From positions 129,251 through 193,250 of the forward strand of contig NZ_JBIQLE010000003.1 in NCBI RefSeq assembly GCF_044464525.1: a stretch of DNA of 64,000 bases. The letters run 5' to 3'. Source of the stretch: Pusillimonas sp044464525. GTDB taxonomy: Bacteria; Pseudomonadota; Gammaproteobacteria; Burkholderiales; Burkholderiaceae_B. Positions 1-9,316 of the stretch are shown piece by piece (positions within the stretch are counted from its first letter, which is position 1; every line of letters starts with the position of its first letter). The position numbers were made by a program, and so were the translations under genes. The notes below the pieces were generated by a model. The model was not told the origin of the DNA and did not search any database. It saw only the letters and a list, made by a program, of their open reading frames with translations.

Positions 1-31
1 TGAAATCCATTGTTTTTGCTGCGTTCTACGC

Positions 32-523
32 CTATAGACCCTGGATGATTTTTTCTAGTTCGGCGGGTTTCACCTGGCCCAATATAGTTTCGGAAGCCTG
101 CCCGCGGGCGTCGTAGACAACAGTAAACGGCAACCCTCCGGCACGGTTGCCCATGGCACGCATTCGCTCTATTCCGCCATGACCGATCATGAGCAGGGGA
201 TAGCTTACCTGCACCTTTTCGTTGAATTTGCGCACATTGACCGCGGTATCCACCGCTAGCCCCAAAAAATGCACATCGGGATACTTCTGGTGCAGCTCTT
301 CGAGATCGGGCATCTCATTAACGCAAGGCGGGCACCAAGTGGCCCAGAAGTTAACCACTACCGGTTTGCCAAGCCACTGCCTGAGCGGCTGTTCGACGCC
401 GTCGACGTCGGGAAGCTTTTCGGAAAAAAGGGAGTCGGCCGCCAATGCGGGCAGCGGAAGCGCAAGGGCGAAACCCGCGCCGGCAAGAGAGCCGGCACGC
501 AGAAGAAAGGCGCGCCGATTCAT
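32..523 (-). CDS. TlpA-like thioredoxin-fold protein, exported
   Basis: The 163-aa protein has a twin-arginine-like N-terminus (MNRRAFLL followed by a hydrophobic stretch ending ALAADS), so it is probably exported to the periplasm. A TlpA/ResA-type thioredoxin domain follows, with the redox motif WCPPC near residue 65 inside NFWATWCPPC and a cis-proline segment GGLPFTVVYD. Family members reduce disulfides, often for cytochrome c maturation or oxidative protein repair. A longer reading frame extends upstream to 688, but the signal-like start at 523 is preferred because it puts the export signal at the N-terminus. The gene is divergent from mpl. The partner protein cannot be told from the sequence. 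Confidence 0.85.
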   Translation of the reverse strand: MNRRAFLLRAGSLAGAGFALALPLPALAADSLFSEKLPDVDGVEQPLRQWLGKPVVVNFWATWCPPCVNEMPDLEELHQKYPDVHFLGLAVDTAVNVRKFNEKVQVSYPLLMIGHGGIERMRAMGNRAGGLPFTVVYDARGQASETILGQVKPAELEKIIQGL

Positions 524-682
524 GGCGCTGCCAGAAAAGTGGATTTTTTCATCATGATTAACGATTTTAGCATCGCAGCCGGCCCGGGAAGCTCTGAATA
601 ATTCAGGCGCCTGGACGGCGCGATGCCTTGCGGGAAGATTTCCCGGCGCCGGAATCACTACAATACCGCCTGGAGGAACACC

Positions 683-2065
683 ATGCATCTACACATATTG
701 GGAATCTGCGGCACGTTTATGGGCGGCCTGGCGCTGATCGCCCGGGCAGCCGGCCATACCGTGACCGGATGCGACGCCGGCGTATACCCGCCCATGAGCA
801 CCCAGCTCCAAGAGCAGGGGATCGAGCTGATCGAGGGATTCTCGGCCGACCAAACTGCCCTGCGCCCCGATTTGTACGTCATCGGCAACGTGGTCAGCAG
901 GGGCAACCCGCTGATGGAGGCCATTCTCGACCAGGGCCTGCCTTACACCTCGGGCCCGCAGTGGCTCGGCGAAACTGTGCTGGGGGGCCAGCACGTACTG
1001 GCCGTGGCTGGCACCCATGGCAAGACCAGCACCAGTTCGATGCTGGCCTGGATCATGCTCGAGGAAGGCCTCGAGCCCAACTTCCTGATCGGCGGCATCG
1101 CGCCAGGCCTCGGCGTCTCTGCCCGTTACAGCCCTGACAAAACGTTCTTCGTCATCGAGGCCGACGAATACGACACTGCATTCTTCGACAAGCGCTCGAA
1201 GTTTGTGCACTATCGGCCGCGCACCGCAATTTTCAATAACCTGGAATACGATCACGCCGACATCTTCCCTGATCTGGCTGCCATCCAGACTCAATTCCAT
1301 CATTTGGTTCGTACCATCCCGTCCACCGGGGCCATCATACGGCCACAGCATGACGAAGCCTTGGATGCAGTGCTGCAACAAGGCTGCTGGACGCCTGTGC
1401 AAACCTTCGGGCCGGGAGGCCGCTGGAGCGCCCGCGACGCAGGCGAGCATCCCACGCATTTCGTGGCGCAGGTGGATGGCCGCGACGCAGGCACGGTGCA
1501 GTGGGATCTGGGTGGCGCCCACAACCGCTTGAACGCGCTGGCCGCGCTGGCCGCGGCGGAACAAGCGGGAGTGACGGCCGAGGCCGGTGTCCGCGCGCTG
1601 TCGTCTTTTAACGGTATCAAGCGCCGCATGGAGCTGCGCGGCACCATTCGCGACATCGCCGTCTATGATGACTTTGCACACCACCCCACCGCCATTGCCA
1701 CAACAGTGGACGGGTTGCGGCGCCAGGTGCGCAAGGCCCGCATACTTGCCGTGCTCGAACCTCGCTCGAACACCATGAAGCTGGGCGCGATGGCGGCACG
1801 CCTGCCCGAAGCATTGGACCAGGCCGACCTGGTGTTTTGCTATGGCGAAACCCAGGGCAAGCACGCCCTGGGCTGGGATCCCGCCCAGGTGCTGGCGCCG
1901 CTGGGCGAGCGCGCCTTCGCGCATTCCGACCTGGAGACCATGGTGGCTGCAATCGCCGACCGGGCCCGGCCAGGGGATTCGATCCTGGTGATGAGCAACG
2001 GCGGCTTTGGCGGCGTACATCAAAAAATCCTCGACCGCCTGGCCGGCTCGCCCGGAGCGACATGA
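683..2065 (+). CDS. mpl: UDP-N-acetylmuramate:L-alanyl-gamma-D-glutamyl-meso-diaminopimelate ligase
   Basis: This 460-aa cytoplasmic Mur-ligase-family enzyme ligates recycled murein tripeptide to UDP-MurNAc in peptidoglycan recycling. The N-terminus HILGICGTFMGG is the Mpl version of the Mur Rossmann motif, the ATP loop GTHGKTSTSS follows near residue 110, and YDDFAHHPTA marks the ligase C-terminal domain. The start at 683 has a GGAGG ribosome site at 672-676. An earlier in-frame ATG at 623 lacks such a site and would add 20 non-conserved residues. The stop overlaps the start of the following esterase gene (ATGA), so the two are probably translated together. Confidence 0.93.
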   Translation: MHLHILGICGTFMGGLALIARAAGHTVTGCDAGVYPPMSTQLQEQGIELIEGFSADQTALRPDLYVIGNVVSRGNPLMEAILDQGLPYTSGPQWLGETVLGGQHVLAVAGTHGKTSTSSMLAWIMLEEGLEPNFLIGGIAPGLGVSARYSPDKTFFVIEADEYDTAFFDKRSKFVHYRPRTAIFNNLEYDHADIFPDLAAIQTQFHHLVRTIPSTGAIIRPQHDEALDAVLQQGCWTPVQTFGPGGRWSARDAGEHPTHFVAQVDGRDAGTVQWDLGGAHNRLNALAALAAAEQAGVTAEAGVRALSSFNGIKRRMELRGTIRDIAVYDDFAHHPTAIATTVDGLRRQVRKARILAVLEPRSNTMKLGAMAARLPEALDQADLVFCYGETQGKHALGWDPAQVLAPLGERAFAHSDLETMVAAIADRARPGDSILVMSNGGFGGVHQKILDRLAGSPGAT

Positions 2066-2682
2066 TGATTCTATATCTGCATGGGTTTCGCTCTTCACCC
2101 GACTCGACCAAGGCCCGCATGCTGGCTTCGGCTTTAAGCGAGCGAGGCCGGAAAGACCAGTGGTTCTGCCCCCAGTTGCCGGCCAGCCCTGCACAAGCAG
2201 TCGCTTTAGCCCAAGCCCTGGTCGAACGGCACGGCGGGGCGGACCCAAGCCAAGCCTTGACCGTGATCGGCTCGTCGCTGGGCGGCTATTATGCAAGCTG
2301 CCTGGCCGAAAAATACCGCTGCCGGGCAGTTGTCCTGAACCCCGTTGTTCACGCTGCGCGCGATCTGGCGTCCCAGGTCGGCGAGCACACCCAGTACCAT
2401 AGCGACGAACCTTTCACCTTCTTGCCCGAACACGTCGAAGAGCTGGCACAAATGGCGATCGAGCGCCCTCGCGATCCGGCCCGCTATTTCCTGCTGGCCG
2501 CCACGGGGGACGAAGTGCTTGACTGGCGCGAAATGGCCCAGTGGTATGCGGGTAGCCATGGCCGAATTATCCAGGGCAGCGACCATGGCATATCGGACTT
2601 CGAGCAATGGCTTCCCGAAGTACTGAGCTTTGTATTGGACCCGGACCATCGCCAAACCGAAGCACAAGGTTCAACCGAATGA
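2062..2682 (+). CDS. YqiA-like alpha/beta hydrolase (esterase)
   Basis: The 206-aa protein begins MMILYLHGFRSSPDSTKA, the typical opening of the YqiA/UPF0227 esterase family. The nucleophile elbow GSSLGGYYA lies near residue 75, and GSDHGISDF near the C-terminus supplies the expected catalytic His. Family members hydrolyse short acyl esters in the cytoplasm; the natural substrate is unclear. The start codon overlaps the mpl stop by 4 bases. The hydrolase fold is well supported, the physiological role is not. Confidence 0.82.
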   Translation: MMILYLHGFRSSPDSTKARMLASALSERGRKDQWFCPQLPASPAQAVALAQALVERHGGADPSQALTVIGSSLGGYYASCLAEKYRCRAVVLNPVVHAARDLASQVGEHTQYHSDEPFTFLPEHVEELAQMAIERPRDPARYFLLAATGDEVLDWREMAQWYAGSHGRIIQGSDHGISDFEQWLPEVLSFVLDPDHRQTEAQGSTE

Positions 2683-2795
2683 CTTTGTCCGTATAGCCCC
2701 GCCCGCGTAGTTCTGTTTTTCCGCCGCGTTTCGAGTTCCCGTCACGCCTTCTTATTACAATTACCTCGGTGTCCCCCCACCCTATCAATCGATTT

Positions 2796-4682
2796 ATGTA
2801 CGTTCTCTACGAAGACAGCGGAAACTTCAAGGCCGGAAGAATCTTCTCCGAAAGCGACTCCACGCTTCAGGTGGAAGCCGCCACAGGCAGGCGAAGCAAG
2901 ATTAAAAAAGCCAATGTGCTGTTCTCGTTTGAACAGCCCGAACCCGCAGCCCTATTCGAGCAGGCCGAAGCCCAGGCGCAGGCGCTGGACATTGGTTTCC
3001 TGTGGGAATGCGCGCCGCAGGAAGAGCTCGACGCCGACGACTTCGCCCAGGAATATTTTGGCCATGCGCCGGACGCGGTGGAAAAGGCGGCGTTGATATT
3101 CGCCCTGAACAGCGCCCCCGCTTATTTCCATCGGCGCGGCAAGGGCCGTTACCGTCCTGCGCCACCCGACATTCTCCAGGCTGCTCTGGCCGCCATAGAG
3201 AAAAAGCGTGTTCAGGCCGAACAGCAACAACAATGGACCGACCAGATGGTGGCCGGCCAATTACCGGACGCCATCGCCCAAGTGGCCAAGTCCCTGCTTA
3301 CCCGTCCGGACAAGAACACCTTGGAATGGAAGGCGTTCGAAGCTGCTTGTTCACAAACCGGCTCCACCCCCGAAGAGCTGCTTCTGCGCTTGGGCGCCTG
3401 GCCACATGCGCTTGCTTTGCACCGGCACCGCTTCCTGTCGCAAAACTTCCCAAAGGGAACAGGTTTTCCAGCCTTTGAACCGCCCTCGGATGACTGGAAT
3501 TTTCCTGTTGCCGACGTCGAAGCCTATTCTGTGGACGATGCATCGACCATCGAAGTGGACGACGCGCTGTCCATCCAAACGATTTCGGAAGACATCGTAC
3601 GCGTCGGCGTGCACATTGCAGCGCCGGCCCTGGCCATCACCCGGGGCAACGCACTGGACGAGATAGCTCGAGCCCGGATGTCGACGGTATACGTGCCCGG
3701 CGAAAAAATACCGATGTTGCCCAATGCACTGATTGAGCGCTTCTCGCTGAACGCTGACGGCCCCCGCCCGGCGCTGTCCCTGTATGTCAAGGCCGATCTA
3801 AACAGCGGTGAAATCCTGGAGTCTGAAACCCGGGTGGAAATGGTGCACGTGCGTGAGAACCTGCGCGTGCACACGCTTGACGACCTGGTCACGGAAGCGG
3901 CGCTGGACGATCCGCACGCTGAATTGCCATACGGCCATTGGCTGCGGCCGCTGTGGCGCCTGGCCAAGGCGCTGAGCGCGCAGCGCGACGCCATTCGGGG
4001 CAAGACGGAAAACAACTCTCGTGTCGAATATTCCTTTCGCCTTGACGGCCCCCCCGACGACCCGAACAGCACCGTGCACATCCTGCCGCGACGCCGCGAT
4101 GCGCCGCTGGATCGCCTGGTTGCCGAATACATGATTCTGGCGAATAATTTGTGGGGCGGGTTACTGGCGCAGCACGGAGTGCCGGGCATCTACCGTTCGC
4201 AGCAAGCGGGGCGCGTTCGCATGTCAACGCAATCGTTGCCGCACGAAACCATCGGGGTTCCGCAATACATCTGGTCAACTTCCCCCTTGCGCCGCTACGT
4301 CGACCTGGTCAACCAGGGGCAAATCTTGGCGGCAGCCGAGCACGGGGTTTCCGCCCGCCTCGTGGCGCCCTTCAAACCCAAGGAGGCTGATCTGTTTGCC
4401 ATCATCGGCGCATTCGATTCGCAATACTCCGTCTGGAACGACTTCCAGAACAATATGGAGCGCTACTGGTGTCTGCGCTGGTTGCAGCAGCATGGCGTCA
4501 AGCAGGTCCGGGGCCAGGTCTTGCGCGATGATCTCGTTCGCCTCGACGCCATCCCGCTGGTCACACGCGTGCCGGCCTTGCCCGAATTCGAGCGCGGCCA
4601 GGCTGTAGAACTGGAAATCATGGGCTGCGACGAGCTGGCTGTCGAACTGCAGTGCCGCTACATAGATACAGCCGGCCCCTGA
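2796..4682 (+). CDS. RNB-domain ribonuclease (RNase II-like)
   Basis: The 628-aa protein carries an RNB catalytic domain: VDDASTIEVDDALSI is the acidic metal-binding segment, and SPLRRYVDLVNQ near the end of the domain is the classic RNB signature. The N-terminus (MYVLYEDSGNFKAGRIF) is a short OB-like region. This architecture is usual for the RNase II-like proteins of Bordetella and relatives, which degrade RNA 3' to 5'. It lacks the long basic tail of RNase R. A GTG at 2769 is possible, but the ATG at 2796 matches the family start better. A TACAAT box at 2756-2761 may be its -10 element, with no convincing -35. tonB follows after 6 bases. Confidence 0.85.
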   Translation: MYVLYEDSGNFKAGRIFSESDSTLQVEAATGRRSKIKKANVLFSFEQPEPAALFEQAEAQAQALDIGFLWECAPQEELDADDFAQEYFGHAPDAVEKAALIFALNSAPAYFHRRGKGRYRPAPPDILQAALAAIEKKRVQAEQQQQWTDQMVAGQLPDAIAQVAKSLLTRPDKNTLEWKAFEAACSQTGSTPEELLLRLGAWPHALALHRHRFLSQNFPKGTGFPAFEPPSDDWNFPVADVEAYSVDDASTIEVDDALSIQTISEDIVRVGVHIAAPALAITRGNALDEIARARMSTVYVPGEKIPMLPNALIERFSLNADGPRPALSLYVKADLNSGEILESETRVEMVHVRENLRVHTLDDLVTEAALDDPHAELPYGHWLRPLWRLAKALSAQRDAIRGKTENNSRVEYSFRLDGPPDDPNSTVHILPRRRDAPLDRLVAEYMILANNLWGGLLAQHGVPGIYRSQQAGRVRMSTQSLPHETIGVPQYIWSTSPLRRYVDLVNQGQILAAAEHGVSARLVAPFKPKEADLFAIIGAFDSQYSVWNDFQNNMERYWCLRWLQQHGVKQVRGQVLRDDLVRLDAIPLVTRVPALPEFERGQAVELEIMGCDELAVELQCRYIDTAGP

Positions 4683-4688
4683 CCACCC

Positions 4689-5588
4689 ATGAAAACCGCT
4701 ACCGGCCCTTTGCTGATCTGGACGCTGATCTCGCGGCCGCAAGGCCGTAGCGGCTACCTGCCTCTGGCCCTGGCAATTTCCATCTGCGCTCACGCCGCCT
4801 TGCTCGCGCTGCGTTTCCAGGCTTCCGTACCGGCGCCCGTTCACTCCGACAGCCGGCTCGAAGTCACACTGGTCAATGCACGCACCGAGACAGCGCCGGC
4901 TCAGGCGCAGGTTATCGCCCAGCAACAGATCAACGCAGGAGGGGACGGCGGCGACACCGTCGCAGCCTCGCCCTTGCCTCGCACAGCGGCCGACTCCCCC
5001 GACCAGGTGGTGCTGGAAGCCTTGCGCAAGCGTCAGGCCCAACTTGAATCAGAGCAAGAGCGGCTGTACGCACAGCTGCAAGCCATGCAGATCGTGCCCG
5101 AGGCCCGTGACAGGCCAGACCTGCTGCAACAGTCGGACATCGCAGGCGAAGACGCGCTGATTCAGGAAAGCCTGGTGCTTAATGCCCGCATCAGCGCGCT
5201 AAAGGAAAGGATAGAACGCTACAACGCCCAGCCCCGCCAACAATTCGTGGGCCCGGCTGCACAGGAAGCCGACTATGCCCAATACGTCGAAGCCTGGCGC
5301 CAGCAGATTGAAATAGTCGGCACCGAGCACTACCCGGCCGAAGCGCGCGGAAAGGTCTATGGCAAACTTCGGTTGACGGCCTACATAAAAAGCAACGGCG
5401 ACTTGCTTCGCATCGAAATCGACCAACCCTCTGAACACGCCGTACTGAACCTGGCCGCCCAGCGCATTGTCCAGCTGGCCGCGCCCTTTGCTCCGCTGCC
5501 CGAGGCTGTGGCAAGCCAGACCGATGTGCTGGCCATCACCCGCACCTGGCACTTTACTCATAACCGTCTGTCTACCGAGAACCCATGA
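4689..5588 (+). CDS. TonB-family energy transducer
   Basis: This 299-aa inner-membrane protein has one N-terminal transmembrane segment (LPLALAISICAHAALLAL, about residues 25-42). A long periplasmic linker follows, with a coiled-coil-like stretch rich in Gln/Glu/Arg around residues 115-180. The C-terminal domain is TonB-like: KVYGKLRLTAYIKSNGDLLRI, then a terminal AITRTWHFT strand. TonB proteins pass proton-motive energy to outer-membrane receptors. No ExbB or ExbD lies nearby and the linker is not proline-rich as in classical TonB, so it may be a TonB-like protein with another partner. The gene lies 6 bases after the RNase and overlaps aroE by 4 bases. Confidence 0.82.
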   Translation: MKTATGPLLIWTLISRPQGRSGYLPLALAISICAHAALLALRFQASVPAPVHSDSRLEVTLVNARTETAPAQAQVIAQQQINAGGDGGDTVAASPLPRTAADSPDQVVLEALRKRQAQLESEQERLYAQLQAMQIVPEARDRPDLLQQSDIAGEDALIQESLVLNARISALKERIERYNAQPRQQFVGPAAQEADYAQYVEAWRQQIEIVGTEHYPAEARGKVYGKLRLTAYIKSNGDLLRIEIDQPSEHAVLNLAAQRIVQLAAPFAPLPEAVASQTDVLAITRTWHFTHNRLSTENP

Positions 5589-6439
5589 ACGATAGCGCCC
5601 CCTTGCGGCATTTCGCCGTAGTCGGCAACCCGGTCAAGCACAGCCGCTCGCCGGCCATTCACGAACAATTCGGCCGCCAGACCGGCGTCACATTGCAATA
5701 CGGCCTGCTGGAAAGCCCGCTGGACGGCTTCGTCCACTGCGTGGGCGATTTCTTCAAAAATGGCGGCCGAGGCCTGAATGTCACCGTCCCATTCAAAGAA
5801 GAGGCTTACGCTTTATGCGGCAATGGTCTTTCCGAGCGCGCAAGGCTGGCGGGCGCCGTCAACACATTGTGGATGGAAGATGGAAAACTACGTGGCTGCA
5901 ACACCGATGGGGTGGGCCTGCTGGCCGATATTGCCCGGCAGGGCGTCTCTATCGAAAACAAGCGCGTATTGCTGGTCGGGGCCGGCGGCGCGGCGAAGGG
6001 CGCCCTGTTCCCCTTGTTGAAGGCCGGCTGCGCATCTCTTCGCATCGTCAACCGAAGCGCGGACCGCGCACACAGCCTTAAGAGCCACGCGCTCGGACAG
6101 CTTCCGCAATATGAAGGAAGACTTTCAGCGGGCGGACTGACCCGGGCTCACGGGGAATGGGACATTGTCATCAATGCCACCTCAAGCAGTCTGGCGGGCC
6201 AGACGCCCGAGCTGATTGGCGCTGCTTATGCTGCCGAGGCGCTGGCGTACGACATGATGTATGGCCCACAACCCACGCCGTTCATGGCGCAGGCCAGCGC
6301 CAGAGGCGCAGGCCTTATCGCCGACGGCTTGGGAATGCTGGTGGAACAGGCTGCCGAAGCCTTCTTCATTTGGAACGGCGTGCGGCCCGATCCGGCACCC
6401 GTGCTGGCAGCGCTGCGTGCCGGCATGAAAGGAAGCTGA
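5585..6439 (+). CDS. aroE: Shikimate dehydrogenase
   Basis: The 284-aa enzyme reduces 3-dehydroshikimate to shikimate with NADPH in aromatic amino acid biosynthesis. Visible landmarks are the shikimate-binding opening VVGNPVKHSRSPAIH, the NVTVPFKE loop with the catalytic Lys (near residue 67), the NADP loop GAGGAAKGAL and DMMYGPQPTPF near the C-terminus. Length and motif order are normal for AroE. The ATG overlaps the tonB stop, and mtgA follows after 4 bases, so aroE sits in a compact operon running from the RNase gene to mtgA. Confidence 0.95.
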   Translation: MNDSAPLRHFAVVGNPVKHSRSPAIHEQFGRQTGVTLQYGLLESPLDGFVHCVGDFFKNGGRGLNVTVPFKEEAYALCGNGLSERARLAGAVNTLWMEDGKLRGCNTDGVGLLADIARQGVSIENKRVLLVGAGGAAKGALFPLLKAGCASLRIVNRSADRAHSLKSHALGQLPQYEGRLSAGGLTRAHGEWDIVINATSSSLAGQTPELIGAAYAAEALAYDMMYGPQPTPFMAQASARGAGLIADGLGMLVEQAAEAFFIWNGVRPDPAPVLAALRAGMKGS

Positions 6440-6443
6440 CGGC

Positions 6444-7163
6444 ATGGCGCGAAGGCGTATATCCAAGTTCAAGGTGGCGGCGACCGCATTGCTGCTGGCC
6501 TTGTTCGCCTTCCTGCTGTATCAGTTTGGGCTTTTCGTCATGGTGGTCTGGCTTTGCTTTCATGATCCCGGCAGCAGCGCCTTCATGAAAGCCACGCGTG
6601 CCGAATTGCGGCGTGAAAACCCCAATGCCGTCATCCACTATGAATGGGCGCCCTACGACCGCATCAGCAACAACCTCAAGCGCGCCGTGGTGGCGTCCGA
6701 AGATGCCAATTTCTTCACGCACGCGGGCGTCGAATGGCAGGCCATACGAAAAGCATGGGAATACAACAGGGATCAGGCCGAAGCAGGCGGAGGCCGCATG
6801 CGCGGGGGGTCGACCATTACACAGCAGCTTGCCAAAAACCTGTTCCTGTCCAGCTCGCGTTCGTATTGGCGCAAAGGACAAGAGTTGATGCTGACCTATA
6901 TGATCGAATCCGTCATGAGCAAAGAACGTATCCTGGAGCTTTACCTGAACCTGGCGCAGTGGGGTGTAGACGTTTTTGGGGCCGAGGCCGCCGCGGCGCA
7001 TTACTATCGCGGCACCGCCAACCAACTGAGCAGCGCCCAGGCGGCCAGGCTGGCGGCCATGCTGCCCAACCCCGCCTATTACGATGAACGGGGCGCCACC
7101 TCGTATTTGCGCTCGCGCGCCGCCACCATCCGGGCGCGCATGGGCCTGATCCAGCTACCCTGA
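6444..7163 (+). CDS. mtgA: Monofunctional biosynthetic peptidoglycan transglycosylase
   Basis: The 239-aa membrane-anchored GT51 enzyme polymerises lipid II into glycan strands. It has an N-terminal transmembrane helix (about residues 10-35) and the family motifs in order: EDANFFTHAGVEW with the catalytic Glu, GGSTITQQLAKNLFL, and ERILELYLNLAQWG. No transpeptidase domain follows, which fits MtgA rather than a bifunctional PBP. It is the last gene of the run starting at 2796, followed by a 118-base gap before lptG. Confidence 0.95.
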   Translation: MARRRISKFKVAATALLLALFAFLLYQFGLFVMVVWLCFHDPGSSAFMKATRAELRRENPNAVIHYEWAPYDRISNNLKRAVVASEDANFFTHAGVEWQAIRKAWEYNRDQAEAGGGRMRGGSTITQQLAKNLFLSSSRSYWRKGQELMLTYMIESVMSKERILELYLNLAQWGVDVFGAEAAAAHYYRGTANQLSSAQAARLAAMLPNPAYYDERGATSYLRSRAATIRARMGLIQLP

Positions 7164-7281
7164 ACCACATCCTTTGCATCGACGGCCAATTTTTCGTGAC
7201 TAGAGCCCCCGTCTATTTGTTAAGCTTCTCTGTATCCGCCTCTGGGCGGGTGCGCTTTTTCATCATCCTTCAATAACCGCC

Positions 7282-8460
7282 ATGCGTACCGCCCGTCGTT
7301 ATCTCGCCCGCGAAATCTATCGCTCTTGCGCCGTCGTGCTGTTGGCGCTGGTGGGCTTGTTCACCTTTTTCGCACTGATCGAAGAGCTCGACAACGTCGG
7401 CTCCAAGTTCACCTTGCTGAACCTTTTCTACCTGCAGGCCCTGCAGCTTCCCACCCGCCTGTACGAACTGCTGCCAATCGGGCTGCTGATCGGCGCCATC
7501 CTGGCGCTGGCCAGCTTGGCGCAACGCAATGAACTGGTCATATTGCGTGTATCGGGGGTTAGCGGCATCAAGTTGCTGGCCATGCTCTGGATCATCACCG
7601 TGCCCTGGATGATCGGGGCCTTCGTTCTTTCCGAGGTGGTGACGCCGGCAGCCGAAATCAAGAACAGCGAAGCCAGCCTCTCACTACTGGGGCGCGCCGG
7701 CGGAGGCCGGCTGAACAGCGGCTATTGGTTCAAGGAAGAAGGCTCCTCGGGGGGCAATCGCATCATCAACATCGCCGAGCTCAAGGCCAACGGGGGCGTC
7801 AGCGGCGTCACGGTTTACGAGTTCCGCAAGGACCAGGAACTGGCGACGCTTTCCCGAGCCGCGGAAGGCTACTTCGATGACGGACAACTGGTGCTGACCG
7901 ACGTCAGCGAGACCCATATAGACGACAATGCCCTGATGGCGCTGGCCGATGCACAGGCGCCCTCCACGCCTCTTACCCGCATGCAGCATGTCCAAAAGCG
8001 TGAGCTGCCCACCACGTTGACATCCGAACGCCTGATCGCACGTATTCTTACCCCCGAACGGATGTCCATCTCGGTGCTGTTGGACTATATCGACTATCTC
8101 AAGAACAACAGTCTGCAAACCGAACGACAGATCGTGGCGCTGTGGCGCAAGATCGCCTATCCATTCACCTTGCTGGTGATGATTACCATCGCTGCGCCGA
8201 TCGGCTTCATGCAGACCCGGCGCGGCGGCGTCGGCGGCAAGGTGTTTATCGGCATCTTGCTGGGCGTTGGCTTCTTCATGGTCAACCAGCTGGCTTTGAA
8301 CGTGGGAATGCTGGGTCGATGGCAACCGTGGGTCACCGCCTTGGTGCCGAACCTGGCAGCGCTGCTCCTTGCATTCGGCAGTCTGATCCTCATGGAAAAT
8401 CAACATAACGTGCGACGGTTCGCGCTGGCTCGCTGGCCATGGAGCACGGCTCACACATGA
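7282..8460 (+). CDS. lptG: LPS export ABC transporter permease LptG
   Basis: The 392-aa inner-membrane protein has the LptF/LptG layout: N-terminal transmembrane helices (MRTARRYLAREIYRSCAVVLLALVG-type start), a periplasmic beta-jellyroll middle (about residues 130-270), and C-terminal helices including FTLLVMITIAAPIGFMQTR. With LptB and LptF, LptG extracts lipopolysaccharide from the inner membrane. The N-terminal sequence and C-terminal FGSLILMENQ favour LptG over LptF. No lptF lies upstream, where it commonly sits; mtgA is there instead. A small CCGCC/GGCGG hairpin followed by a short T run lies at 7236-7260 just before the gene. The stop overlaps the apaH start (ATGA). Confidence 0.87.
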   Translation: MRTARRYLAREIYRSCAVVLLALVGLFTFFALIEELDNVGSKFTLLNLFYLQALQLPTRLYELLPIGLLIGAILALASLAQRNELVILRVSGVSGIKLLAMLWIITVPWMIGAFVLSEVVTPAAEIKNSEASLSLLGRAGGGRLNSGYWFKEEGSSGGNRIINIAELKANGGVSGVTVYEFRKDQELATLSRAAEGYFDDGQLVLTDVSETHIDDNALMALADAQAPSTPLTRMQHVQKRELPTTLTSERLIARILTPERMSISVLLDYIDYLKNNSLQTERQIVALWRKIAYPFTLLVMITIAAPIGFMQTRRGGVGGKVFIGILLGVGFFMVNQLALNVGMLGRWQPWVTALVPNLAALLLAFGSLILMENQHNVRRFALARWPWSTAHT

Positions 8461-9296
8461 CCCCACGCGACATCTGGATGGTGGGCGACTTGCAAGGCTG
8501 TTGCCGCTCGCTCGACGCCCTTCTCGAACACCCTGAAATCGCAGCCTCGGAACAACCGCGCTTTTGGTTTGCCGGCGACCTGATCAACCGCGGACCCGAC
8601 TCATTGGGAACCTTGCGCAAGGTTATCGCCATGGGCGACAGTGCCGTAACGGTATTGGGCAACCACGATTTACATTTACTGGGAATCGCGGCAGGGTTGC
8701 GCAAACCAGGAAAATCGGACACCTACGACGAAATACTGGCGGCGCCCGACGCGGGCGAACTGCTCGATTGGCTCCGCCACCGGCCGTTGGCACACTACGA
8801 ACACCAGCACTTGCTTGTTCATGCGGGCGTTTTGCCGCAATGGAGCGTCGCCGACACCCTGGCGCTTGCCGCCGAAGTACAAAAGAATTTGCGTGCCCCC
8901 GACTGGGTCCAGCGGCTCCAGACCATGTACGGCAACGAGCCTTCGCTATGGCGAAACGACCTGACCGACGATGAGCGCCAGCGCATCGTCATTAATGCCC
9001 TCACCCGGATACGCATGTGCGACGCACAGGGCCGCATGGAATTCCGCCACAAGTTGGCGCCGACCCGTTCCGACCAGATTGCGGGGCTTCTGCCCTGGTA
9101 CGACGCGCCAGACCGCCGCACCCTGGGCGAAGCCACCGTCGTGTTCGGCCATTGGTCGGCCCTGGGCCTGCTGCTTAGGCCTGACGTCATATGTCTGGAC
9201 ACGGGCTGCGTGTGGGGACGCCAATTGACGGCAGTACGGCTTGCAGACCGTAAAGTCGTCCAGATTGATTGCGCCGCGCACCTGGCGGGCGATTGA
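8457..9296 (+). CDS. apaH: Symmetrical diadenosine tetraphosphatase
   Basis: The 279-aa calcineurin-like phosphoesterase hydrolyses Ap4A to two ADP. The metal-binding blocks appear in order: VGDLQGCC (GDxxG), FAGDLINRGPDSLG (GDxxxRG), TVLGNHDLHLLGIAAG (GNHD), HAGVLPQW and VFGHWSALG. LDTGCVWG near the C-terminus is typical of ApaH. The start at 8457 overlaps the lptG stop. An alternative ATG at 8439 would add six residues. It is convergent with the acyltransferase gene, with only 20 bases between the stops. Confidence 0.94.
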   Translation: MTPRDIWMVGDLQGCCRSLDALLEHPEIAASEQPRFWFAGDLINRGPDSLGTLRKVIAMGDSAVTVLGNHDLHLLGIAAGLRKPGKSDTYDEILAAPDAGELLDWLRHRPLAHYEHQHLLVHAGVLPQWSVADTLALAAEVQKNLRAPDWVQRLQTMYGNEPSLWRNDLTDDERQRIVINALTRIRMCDAQGRMEFRHKLAPTRSDQIAGLLPWYDAPDRRTLGEATVVFGHWSALGLLLRPDVICLDTGCVWGRQLTAVRLADRKVVQIDCAAHLAGD

Positions 9297-9316
9297 TCAA
9301 TCCCGGCTTTCAGACA

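Noticed and set aside
689..2296. 535-aa open frame antisense to mpl
   Set aside because: It is a shadow of a high-GC coding region; mpl on the opposite strand has clear family motifs and this frame has none.
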